Origin: Brasenia schreberi | Taxonomy: Eukaryota; Streptophyta; Magnoliopsida; Nymphaeales; Cabombaceae | Direction of reading: 5' to 3' | Assembly: GCA_036023115.1 (NCBI GenBank) | Contig: JAYKKT010000089.1 | Span: forward strand, 13,841,001-13,905,000 | Length of the DNA: 64,000 bases | Shown: piece after piece, positions 37,119-47,426 of the stretch | How the letters are laid out: each line of letters opens with the position of its first letter | Numbering within the stretch: position 1 is the stretch's first letter | Notes under the pieces: model-generated | The model's input: only the letters and a program-made list of their open reading frames with translations | The model's database searches: none | What the model was told of the DNA's origin: nothing | Translations under genes and position numbers: made by a program

Positions 37119-38412
37119 TATACAAGAGAAAATTACTAGAAAATTATTTCCCAAAGAAGTGATTAGGGCAACAACCCTATTAGAAATTATTTATACTTAT
37201 TTATGTGGACCTTTTAGAATAAGATCACATCGAGAAAAGAATTATTTTATAACTTTTATCGATGATTACTCAAGATATACATATATATCTCTTAGAAAAT
37301 AAATCTAAGGCACTTGAAGCCTTCAAAGAATATAAGTAGAAGTTGGGAATCAATTGCGGCATACAATCAATGTCTTATCGGATAGAGGTGGAAAGTAAAA
37401 CTCTATAGAATTTTTACAATTCTAGAAAGACTTTGATATTGCAAAGCAAAATATAATATCTAGTACACCTCAACAAAATGGTATAGTAGTGAGATATAAG
37501 ATGACCTTATTGAATATGACAAGGTCTATGTTAATAGATGTTTCTCTGCAAAGAGTATTTTTGGGAGAAGCGATAAGTATAGTTGTGTATATACTCAATA
37601 AAGTACCATATAAAATTGTATTCTCTATAAAATTAGGAGGTAGGGATCTGTCACTCATGTGAAGATCTTTGATCAGTCTAAAGACAAAACTAGATGATAA
37701 GTCCTTTAGATGTATATTCATCAAATATCTTAAAGGATCTAAAGGATATCGATTTTATAATAAGGATCATGAACTCATAGAAAGCAAGGATGTTGAATTT
37801 TTAGAGGACACTAAGAATAACATTCTTGAAAATGATGATGAGAATGTTAATAATCTAATACATCTAGAACAATCATCATTTAAACCTATAAATGATCTTC
37901 TTGATCAAACCAAAACCTTAAGTGGGCATAAAAGACCTAGGGTCACACCGTCCTACTTAAAGGATTATCACACTTACCTTATAAAGAAAGTGTGTAATTC
38001 AGTATATTTAGATAATCTGACTAATAATTTAACATATCAGTAGGCTATTGACTCATCTGAATCTTCAGACTCAGAAAAACCCATAGATGAAGAAATTAAA
38101 TCCATTGAGAAAAACCAAGTCTAGAGATTGGTTGATTTGCCAAGAGAAAGGAAACCAATAGGTTTTAAATGGGTTCTAAAAAAATATAAGATCTATGGAA
38201 CAATCGACAAGTTTAAAGCGATGTTGTTAATAAAGGGTTTTTTGTAGGAGGAGGGATAAATTTTGTTGAGACATATTCTCCTGTTGTGAAATTTGCATCA
38301 ATAAGAATAATCCTAGCGATATCAACATATTATAATTTGATTTACATCAGTTAGATGTAAAAATTGTTTTTCTAAATGGAGATTTAGATGAAATCATATA
38401 TATATATATATA

Positions 38413-41400
38413 CAAACAACAACAAACAACAACTAAGCCTTTTTCCATACTAGACGAGGTCGACTACATGGATTCATTGTTTCCACAGATCTCTATCGTG
38501 TGCCATGTTAGCAGTTAACTCCCAATAAGCTAGATCATTCTTTATTGTTTCTTTCCAACACTTTTGTGGTCGTCCTCTACCTCTTTTAATACTTTCCAAA
38601 TTTAGTTTTTCTAACCTTCTTACAGGTTCTTCTTTTGATCTTCTTTCTATATGTCCAAACCATCTTAAACGATGTTCTCTCATTTTATCCTCTATTGGTG
38701 CCACTCCTAATTTGTTTCTAATAACCTCATTATGTATACGGTCTTTTCTTGTATGACCACTCATCCATCTCAACATCTTCATTTTTGTCACAGACATCTT
38801 TTGTACATGTTGATGATTAACTGCCCAACACTCAGAACCATAAAACATGGTAGGCCTAACTGCTGCTCTATAATATTTACCTTTTAATTTTAATGGTATC
38901 TTCTTATCACAAAGAATACCTGATGCTCCTCTCCATTTTAACCAACCAGCATTAATTCTATGTGTAACATCTCCATCAATTCTTCCATCACTTTGAAAAA
39001 TTGACCCTAGGTATTTAAAACTTTCCTTTTGGGGAATGCAATGTGTGCCAATTTTAATTTCTATGTCCTCTGAAGTAGCCAAATGATCAAACTTACATTC
39101 CATATATTCTGTCTTTGTTCTACTAAGTCGGAGGCCTTTGTTTTCTAATGTTTCTCTCCATAGTTCCAATTTTCTATTAACTTTTTCCTTAGACTCCTCC
39201 ACTAATACAATGTCATCTGCAAATAACATACACCAAGGTACTTCATCTTGAATATGTTTTGTTAACTCATCCATCACCATTATAAATAAGTATAACTTAA
39301 AGTTGATCCTTGATGTAACCCAATATTAACTTCAAAGAAGTCTGTCGTTCCTTCATGAGTCCTCACACATGTTTTTGCACCATCATACATGTCTCTTATA
39401 AGGTTAATATATGTCAATGGGATACCTCTTTTTTCCAAAGTTCTCCAAAGAACCTCCCTCGGTACCCTATCATAAGCTTTTTCTAGATCAATAAATATCA
39501 TGTGAAGGTCTTTCTTTTTTGCTCTAAAATGTTCCATAAGACGTCTCAAAAGGTGAATCGCTTCAATAGTAGATCTACTTGGCATAAATCCAAATTGGTT
39601 CTCTGTCGTACTTGATACTTGTCTTAACCTACGTTCGATAATTCTTTCCCATAATTTCATAGTATGACTCATTAACTTGATACCTCGATAATTCGCACAA
39701 TTTTGAATGTCTCCCTTGTTCTTATATACGGGTATAAGTGTACTTGCTCTCCATTCATCGGGCATCTTTTGGTTTTTCCATATTTCATTAAATAGTCTTG
39801 TGAGCCAAGTGATTCCTATTTCTCCTAGTATTTTCCAAACTTCTATAGGAATATTATCTGGTCCTACCGATTTCCCACTCTTCATATGTTTAAGAGCCTC
39901 TTTTACTTCATTCTTTTGAATACGTCGGTAGAAATTGTGGTTTATATACTTTTCTGACTTGCTAAATCTCCTAAACTAATACTAACATCTTTATTTTCAT
40001 TAAAAAGATTATAAAAATAGTTTTTCCATCTATTTCTTATATCATCATTTGCCACTAGAATTTTTTCATCCTCGTCTTTTATGCATCTAACATAATTAAG
40101 ATCTTTAGTTTTCTTATCTCTAGCCCTAGCTATCCTAAAAATATCTCTTTCACCCTCTTTTGAGTTGAGTTTTTTATATAAGTCCTCCCAAATCTTAGCT
40201 TTTGCTTCACTAACGGCCTTTTTTGCTTCCTTCTTTGCTTTCTTATAAGCTTCTAAAGTTTCACTAGTTTTCTTAGCATAATGTAATTTGTAACATGCCC
40301 TCTTTGCCTTGATTTTGTTTTGTACTACGTCACTCCACCACCAAGCTTCTTTTTGTGCCGGTACACCTCCCTTAGATACCCCTAACACATCTTTCGCCAC
40401 TTTCCTAATATATATAGCCATATTGTTCCACATATCAGAGGGTGTGCCAACATAATTCCAAACATCTCCTTGAAGGACTTTTTGTTTAAATATATCTTCT
40501 TTCTCGCTTTTGAGGTTCCACCATTTAGTCCGAATAGCTCGATGCACTCTTTTCTTCTTTGTCCATTTTTTTATTTGTAAATCCATAACTAAAAGTCGAT
40601 GTTGGGTGGTTAAGCTTTCTCCTGGAATTACCTTACAATCTTTACAACACGCTCTATCTTTTTTTCTACAAATAAAGTAATCAATTTGTGTTTGTGATAA
40701 GCCACTCTTATAAGTAATTAAATGTTCATCTCGTTTTTTGAAGATTGTATTGACTATAAAGAGATCAAATGACATAGCAAAATTTAAAATCTCCCTACCT
40801 TTCTCGTTTATATCCCCATAACCAAAGTTTCCATGAATCCCTTGATATCCTAATGCCTCTTTACCGACATGTCCATTTAAATCTCCTCCTAAATAAATCA
40901 TCTCCCTTTGTGGAATCTTTTGAAACACCTTATCTAACTCTTCCCAAAAAACTGTCTTTATACTATCTTCTAGTCCTACTTGGGGTGCGTAAGCACAAAC
41001 TATATTCAAAACCTCTACTCCTAACACTAATTTCAATGTCATGATTCGGTCACCATATCGTTGTATGTCTACTACACTCTCCTTTAAATCTTTATTTATG
41101 ATAATACCAACTCCGTTTCGGGCCTTTTCTTTACCTGAGTACCATAATTTAAAACCTGTATCCTCTATCTCCTTTGCTTTTTCTCCAACCCATTTTGTCT
41201 CTTGTAAACATAGAATATGAATCTTTCTCCGAATCATAGTATCTACCACCTCCATTAGCTTACCCGATAATGTTTCGATATTCCAAGAACCAATACGAAT
41301 CTTATTATCTAGGACTAGCTTCCTTACCCCCCGCATCCGTCCATAATCAAAATGCGGAGACCCTCTCTGAAAATTTTTCACTACATTCGGGCGGCAATGT

Positions 41401-41693
41401 AGCGGGACTAACTTCTTTACCCACACCCGTCCATGATGTGGGAACCCTCTCTGCAATTAATTTACGATATTCGGGCGAAAATGTAGTGGCCCTTGCTTAC
41501 TTCTTACTGCATTCGGGCTCTGCAGCACGTCGCTAGGCGGGGACGCCCCAAAGCAATGCTCATAATTTTTGTAATCCATGTTGTAGAAATCCGACGAAGT
41601 TTTACGCTGGCTGTCGGAAGCCTAACACAACCCTCCTCCTTTATCCGGGCTTAGGACCGACAATGCAAGGGTGATCCCTTACATGGGCGGAGT
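38413..41693 (-). mobile_element. near full-length RTE-clade LINE
   Basis: 3.28 kb with a GC-rich 5' end near 41693, a single endonuclease-RT frame, a very short 3' end and a (GTT)n tail at 38413-38432. The absence of ORF1 and of RNase H, and this length, fit the RTE clade. It sits in Copia-1 RT between TA-rich flanks. Compared with Copia-2, about 45 bp of target are missing at the site, so the exact duplication cannot be read inside the TA run. Confidence 0.9.
38474..41579 (-). pseudogene. RTE endonuclease-reverse transcriptase, three lesions
   Basis: The family frame probably starts at ATG 41579 (MDYKNYEHCFGASPP). A stop codon near 41459 cuts it, and the next in-frame ATG is at 41336. The AP-endonuclease part has GSWNIETLSG, LQETKWVG, YAPQ, GGDLNGHVG, QTQIDYFICR and TTQHRLLVMD, so its catalytic residues look intact. 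A frameshift at about 39920-39943 precedes the RT part ([57 protein letters not shown]). A one-base loss near 39285 separates this from the FADD active-site box (CMLFADDIVLV) and the thumb region to DRDLWKQ. Function in life: nicking DNA and copying element RNA at the nick (target-primed reverse transcription). The light damage suggests a fairly young copy. Confidence 0.9.
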
Positions 41694-42946
41694 TATATAT
41701 ATATATATATGTAGAAAAAATCCCCATATGACCTTAAACAATCACCTCGTCAATGGTATTTGACTTTTCAAAATGTCAATATTGAACTTGGGTTTGTGGT
41801 TAATGAACTTGATCACTGTGTATATATTTGTAACAGTATGATTCACTTTGTCATCTTATCATTATATGTAGATGACATTGTTGACTATGAATGACAATGA
41901 AATGATTATCAAAACCAAGTCATGGTTAAACTCAAAGTTTGAAATGAAGGATATAGAAGAAGCATCCTATATCCTGAGTATAAAGATTTCTCAAGATAGA
42001 TAATCTAAACTTTTATGCCTAAGTCAGAAGAGATATATTGATTATATCCTCAAGAAGTTTAAAATGGGTAAATGCAAGTCTGCATCTATATATGTTATGA
42101 AAGGGTCAAATTATGTAAGGTTGGTTGTCCCAGTGAATGATACGATATGCCTAATATTTCATATGCATAGGTTATGAGTAACTTGATGTATGCTATATTG
42201 TGTATAAAACCTGATATTAGTTTTGTTGTTGGTCTTGTTAGTAGATATCAAAGTAATACTTGATGGTAGCATTAGATAACTATGAGAAAGATTCTAAGAT
42301 ATCTTAAAGTAACAAAAGACTTAAAACTTTGCTTTCAAGTAGATGAACTGAAAGTGATAAGATACTCAGATGCTGACTTTGTTGGGAGTAAAGATAACAG
42401 CAAATCAACCTCTAGTCAAATATTTTTATTTGGAGGTGGTGCGGTTTTTTGGGCTTGCAAGAAACAAAGTTGTGCAACATTGCATATACAAGAAGTTGAG
42501 TATATTTCTTGCAGTATGCTTGCTACGAGTTCCATTTAGATAAGTCGCTTCATACGTTATTTGAAGCTATACATAACCAACTAGCCACAAGCATATAATG
42601 GTTAAATATCATTATGTTCATGATTTGCTCAAAAGAAATGAAATAACTATATGTTATATGCTAACCACTGATATGTTGGTGGACCCCTTAACAAAAGGCA
42701 TCTCAGAAGAACTTTTTACTAAATATGTAACCCACATGGGTTTGAGATACGTTTAGTGTATAAGTGTAAAAAATATACTTTGTTGTGTGTTATGTAGGAA
42801 AAACACATTGATTGTGGAAAAACCGCATGATAGATAAAAGTTACAATTTACTTGCAACTAGATAAATGATACAACTTAGTAAACCCCAAAATAGCGGGAG
42901 GCAAAACCAGTGTATCAAAGGTTGACTCTAGTGGCGAAGTGGGAGA

Positions 42947-43355
42947 TGCAAGTAGTTGGTGGCCACTATCGGCCCCAATACTAACGTCAACCATGAAATG
43001 TGGGAAGAAGAGCTGTCTTTTCGGATTTCATGAGTTATTTTTTGAAACAAAGTAAACTTTATTAAAAACTAATTTTACTTTTTGTAAAGGTCCTAGGCAT
43101 CTTCCGAATGAACAAAAATGACTTATAAAAAGGAAAGCCTAGAAAGTAAAATTCGGAAGATGAAAAAGTCATGTATATATACAAAGAAATATAAAGAAAA
43201 AGAGATTATACACTTTTTTTGACTTCTTTGCCAGAAAGCCCATTGTGAGTAACCTTGTCCCTCTCTCTCTCATGTTTTTTCTATCTCATTTACAAGCCTT
43301 AGAACGAACAAAGAGAATCACACGAAGAGCAGCAAGAAGGCGACCGACTCCATCA
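42947..43355 (+). repeat. Copia-1 3' LTR
   Basis: 409 bp, TGCAAGTAGTTGG... to ...CTCCATCA. It is preceded by the purine tract AAGTGGGAGA. It carries about 25 bp ('ccactatcggccccaata') absent from the 5' LTR. Confidence 0.9.
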
Positions 43356-43360
43356 GTTTT

Positions 43361-43413
43361 AAGTAGAAAATTCACAAAAGCATACATTCCTCGTAAATAG
43401 AGGCAAGGAAGAA
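43361..43413 (+). repeat. 0.6-kb direct repeat, copy B (right part)
   Basis: 'agtagaaaattcacaaaagc' and 'taaatagaggcaaggaag' continue copy B from 23800 and match the end of copy A at 19780-19835. This shows that Copia-1 inserted into copy B. Confidence 0.65.
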
Positions 43414-44235
43414 GTGAATCTTTTGGCTCACCGTCAAATTTCTCACGTCAATACCTTGAGTATGATACCTTTTCTCTAATTACTTCGCTACACATATAAT
43501 CTGCGGTAATGCATGATGAAACTTAACCATCCACCACTAGAGATCAAAGAGCATTGTTGGTCGACTGCAGCTAATATCTTAAACTTTAGAAATATATCAC
43601 TATACCTTCGCTACCTAAGGACACAAAGAGGAGTCTCTTAGCAAACGTTAAACTTGGAATTAGCTGTCTGTTTGACTAAACATCACTGACCGATGCCACA
43701 ACAAACTAATAAAGCTTAGGGTTTTGCAACCAAATAATAGCTTAGATACCAAAATAATAGACCCATATTCAGCTGACACTCGCACAGCCATTAATATATG
43801 GAGTCGGGTAGATCTATGATGATTTACGACGAAACCTGTCAAGGATTATTGTCCAAGCATCAAAAGATAGTAGTGTTTTTAGGTATGATCCAACTAAACA
43901 ACATTTTATGGGATTTGAGTATGGTTTTGCTCATGACAAGCCCAATAAAACCCATATTAGTGTCTGGTACTAAGATCTCTAAGTTGGGGCCGAGAATTCG
44001 TCCAAATATGAGACTAAGACGATGGTTTAAATCAATAAGCTGGTGCCCTAAGTTGCCTACCCTCGAGTCAAGAAGAGCATTAATCATGGTTAAAGAGTAA
44101 GTTCTCCCTTCTTCCTTGTGGTGCCTAAATTAACTACCATGGACGGAAGGTCCTTACAAGGATTTGGCTCACCTTGCTAGGGTTTCCACTCATAAGTTGA
44201 AGGTTACGATCGAGTTTGATACCCAAGGCATTCAT
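43414..44235. other. intergenic DNA, nothing recognised
   Basis: Two overlapping frames on opposite strands near 43798-44100 show no domain. No transposon ends were recognised. Confidence 0.4.
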
Positions 44236-44486
44236 CACTAGTACAAATCAGTGCATTCGCAGCGAGTGATGAAACAATTTCGGCAGTCTAAACCGGTGGG
44301 TTATTTCCGGTGGTTCTCAGGGTTCTTGGGATTTTTTTCGACGGAACTATTTCTGGTGGTCTTCTTCCGGCGTTTGTAACCTATTTCCAACGGCTTCGAA
44401 TGCCGAAAATAGTATTTTCTACAGTTTCAATAGCCAGAAATAACATTTTTTGGAACTACTGCAAAATGATCTGATTTGTATTAGTG
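44236..44486. mobile_element. CACTA-type MITE
   Basis: 251 bp with 16-bp terminal inverted repeats CACTAGTACAAATCAG and CTGATTTGTATTAGTG (one mismatch). It is flanked by the 3-bp duplication CAT (44233-44235 and 44487-44489). Subterminal words 'tatttccggtgg', 'atttctggtgg' and 'atttccaacgg' recur, as usual for CACTA subterminal repeats. There is no coding capacity. Confidence 0.9.
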
Positions 44487-44604
44487 CATATATAGCTTCG
44501 GCCTTCCTATTGTAACAAAAGTACTTGTTTTGTAGAAAATATTAGATATTTTTATGACGATAGCTTCACCATCATTCTTAAAAATGATCTTGAAGATGCA
44601 CGCA

Positions 44605-44712
44605 AAGTGTTAGCTCATATGGCAGAGCTCTCTTAATTTCCACGACTCAGGTGGTGAGTTTGGCTCTCAGGGCGTGCATGTTTGTGTGTGACTTGGGCCT
44701 CCATTGTACCAA
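44605..44712 (+). mobile_element. tRNA-derived SINE
   Basis: An A-box-like GTTAGCTCATATGGCAGAGC and a B-box-like GGTGAGTTTGGCTC are followed by 'gtgcatgtttgtgtgtgac' and 'gggcctcc', the layout of the other SINEs here. No target duplication was resolved. Confidence 0.55.
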
Positions 44713-45698
44713 AAGCAAATTTACCTTGAAAATTATATAATAATAATGATAACGATGTAGTTAGTGCGAGACAATGAAACATTGACCCGAAAATGAATGT
44801 CGACGGACAACCTTTACAAACTATGCGTCAAGGATATAATGGATTTATTCTATTGTCCAGTGAGAAAATTTCATTGGACCACCTAAAGTATAACAAATTT
44901 ATGGACCACTGCTTCACTAATGAACTTTCCAGATAGCTGCCTACCTTCCAAGTTATTGCACAAATAACTCCTATTGCTGCCTTCAGTGCTTCGAGTTGCA
45001 TTTATCCTTAGAAGGCGAATTCAACTTTTTCTTTGTGAAAGAGGTGGCAAAATGCAATTACATTGTAGAGATAGAAGAGACGCTGCGAGGAACGGTTAGC
45101 CCCATAGCATCGCATAACAGCAAAGGCCTTAACTCAACTGGACTAATAACTACATGATGAAGCCCAATGTCAACATGATTAGTGAGCTAATTTGCACATA
45201 TGTCGCCTCTTTGTGTATGTATGAGTTATTTGTACTCGCCAATCTCTCTTAACAAGTTCCCTTTTAATCCACGACCGGCCAGTGTACCGCATGAGCAGTG
45301 GTTTCTCCATTGATTATGTAGTTGACCAAGGTGATGCAAAATGATCTTTTAAAGACACAGCTCCCAAGCTCTTTACAAAAGCTAAAACTTTATGGAGTAA
45401 TTCTGAATGACTTTAAAAAATGAAAGGTCAAATGTGTTTTCACTATATTACAACCGCTACTTTTGCAAACCTTGAAAAGGTAAGCAGCTACGCGAAAAAG
45501 TTTCACGGGTCTTGTGATCTGTAAATTTGTTACTTTAACAGGTTAAATGTAAATTCTCATAATTTCGTAGCCACAAAGCTCCTTTATTTGTTCGGACAGA
45601 AGGATAACCCAAAATTAGTACAGCTGGTTCTTGTAATTTTCTCTGAAATAATTTGCTAGGAGAGTGCTCGAGTTCTTTGGTGATTGGCTCTTTCTTTT

Positions 45699-45765
45699 TT
45701 TCTGTTACAAGAGAAGGCCGAAGCCTAACACACTCGCATACACACCGGGAAATCGAGGGGTGGCA
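45699..45765 (-). mobile_element. partial SINE
   Basis: In reverse it reads '...gagtgtgttaggcttcggcc...cttgtaacag', matching the 3' half of the SINE at 47270-47400. The tRNA-like head is missing. Confidence 0.5.
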
Positions 45766-45819
45766 ATTTCATATTTTGATGTTATTGTTGGAGTGAGTAT
45801 CATTTCCTCTTATATGTGT

Positions 45820-46420
45820 GCAAGGAACAGGCCAACTGAATATCACCGGAACTGTAACTGAACTTGCTGGTGGCTGATTTCGGTTTTAGAACTGTAGGTT
45901 TCAGGATGGTGGTTCCAGTTTTAGATCCGAAACTGTTTTAAAAAGTTTTTTTTTTAAAAACCCATGAAAACGGTGAATGCAACTCATGTAACTTAAACAC
46001 TCTATTCTTAGTTGAAAAAACAATCTTATATTATTGGACTAAGGCCACTCTTGTGATTGAAAATATCACAACACCTATATATACCTAATATATAAGTGTT
46101 TCAAATCACAAAATACAAACTACAAAAATCAAACTCTCTATTTATTTTCACACATAAAGTACATTGTACCGTTAAACCATAAGAATTCTTGCAAATGTAA
46201 ATACTAAAAATAATATATATATATATATAATATATATATATATATAATAAATGATAGCTTGAAACTGCAAATTTCGGCTCCGGGCTGGTTTCTAAACTTC
46301 ATGAACCATAACTGAACCGGGAAACCTATGGTTCTGAGTCCTGACAGTTTTAAAGGCAGTTCGGTTTCAGTTTGAATCGCCGAACCAGTTCCAAACCGGC
46401 CATGTCTACGTAGGTGGTAA
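45820..46420. other. possible hAT-like non-autonomous element
   Basis: Both ends are rich in GAAC/GGTTC/CCGG words in opposite orientation ('ccggaactgtaactgaac', 'gaaccagttccaaaccgg') around an AT core with a TA palindrome at 46208-46250. No matching 8-bp duplication was found, so the limits are uncertain. Confidence 0.3.
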
Positions 46421-46953
46421 GAACACGGACTTTTTAGGTTGTTTCATTGTCAGGTGTTCGGTTGCTAGTTAGTTTTGCGTTTCAGTTCATATCATCTTCG
46501 TGCCATTTCTCATTCGTGTGGAGAACAAGTTAACTCAAGCATACCCTATTTTTCATGCTACTTTTGGTGGACACAAACACGAACTTTTGTGCTACATTTT
46601 CGTGTCGGGTGTCACGTTACGAACGCTTTTGTATCTGACATCGTGTTCAACATCGTGTGTTTGTGTTAGAGTCGAGTGAAGATTTAGGATCATCCAAACT
46701 CTTTTCAAGAAAAAAACCTTTTTAATTTTGGATGACAACGGCTGCATGTAGGAACATGACGGGTATCAGCACACTTACATGGATTACTAAGCAAGAATGT
46801 TCATGACAATATAACCTACATACTTTGCATTAAATATTACAAGCTCATAACCCATTAATCTTAATAAATAATGCACAAATTTATGCAACAAGAAATCCTC
46901 ACTAAATAACGTCACAAAACAAAGTTCCTTCCAATTCATAACTTCTCTTTATT

Positions 46954-47053
46954 AGCAAGCTGGGGTAAGGCAGACCCTACAAGAAGTCTGCCCCGTGGGT
47001 ATTGAACTCTCAACCTTTAACTTGAGTCGACAACCTAGATGGGATGGCGGTAG
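46954..47053 (-). mobile_element. SINE with 9-bp target duplication
   Basis: 100 bp flanked by CTCTTTATT (46945-46953 and 47054-47062). In reverse it contains 'gttgtcgactcaagtt' and the B-box-like GGTTGAGAGTTCAATACCC. Confidence 0.7.
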
Positions 47054-47269
47054 CTCTTTATTCATATGCCTTCATCAAATCTTTCACAAGTCAATCATCA
47101 ATAACTATATTTGAGCATGTTTATTTCTATTATTTATCATTTAAAAAAGTGTCATTACCCTTAAACATAAGAAGAAAACCAGATTCCTAGTTGTCATCCC
47201 TTTTAGCTCATTCCAAAGAAGATCATATTTTACAGCTATAATACTCTTAATCCTTCAAAATCCTCTTTT

Positions 47270-47400
47270 TTTGGTTTTTTTTGTTACAAGCCCGAAGCCT
47301 AACACCCACACATGCACCCTCTGAGAGCTGAACTTGCCACCACCAGCAACAACGGGACTAGAGCGCCCTATTGTTGAGCTAACGCTATGGGTGCTTGGAG
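47270..47400 (-). mobile_element. SINE with 9-bp target duplication
   Basis: 131 bp flanked by TCCTCTTTT (47261-47269 and 47401-47409). In reverse it has the A-box GTTAGCTCAACAATAGGGCG, 'gctggtggtggcaagttcag', then 'gggtgcatgtgtgggtg' and 'ggcttcgggcttgtaac'. It is the same family as the copy at 59029-59144. Confidence 0.82.
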
Positions 47401-47426
47401 TCCTCTTTTGCAACTACCCTATATAT

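Larger units (their letters stand above)
25264..42756 (+). pseudogene. Copia-1 gag-pol remnants
   Basis: The pieces in order start with a gag start (ATG 25264) with an in-frame stop after about 15 codons. Gag then continues beyond the Tat insertion at 35710-35998 (FKETILPPTS... ELFDSLTTKYDT). A nucleocapsid knuckle near 36345 reads CFNCGKMMHYKIDY, so the last cysteine is a tyrosine. The protease/GAG-pre-integrase region is at 36496-36885, integrase at 37130-37650, an integrase tail and linker at 37669-38043, and an RT start at about 38150-38412. The rest of RT follows the LINE from 41712, and RNase H lies at 42282-42756 (YSDADFVGSKDN, EVEYIS). Every segment carries stops or frameshifts. The element cannot make its own proteins. 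Confidence 0.85.
23801..43355 (+). mobile_element. Copia-1: nested Ty1/copia retrotransposon
   Basis: The 5' LTR is at 23801-24194, with a PBS at 24196-24207 and broken gag-pol from 25264 to 42756. A polypurine tract GAAGTGGGAGA ends at 42946 and the 3' LTR is at 42947-43355. Flanking 5-bp duplications are ATTTT (23796-23800) and GTTTT (43356-43360), with one mismatch. Removing three later insertions (Tat gypsy 25385-35709, truncated RTE 37008-37118, RTE 38413-41693) leaves an element of about 5.8 kb, ordinary for copia. The domain order gag, protease, integrase, RT, RNase H confirms copia type. Copia-2 (47427-57969) is a relative at the coding level but has different LTRs. Confidence 0.93.

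Noticed and set aside
43798..44100. Paired 75- and 100-codon frames on opposite strands
   Set aside because: They overlap each other almost completely, show no motif and have no splice or promoter context.
45820..46420. Definite hAT MITE call
   Set aside because: The inverted GAAC/CCGG words are suggestive, but no matching 8-bp duplication or exact terminal repeat could be found.
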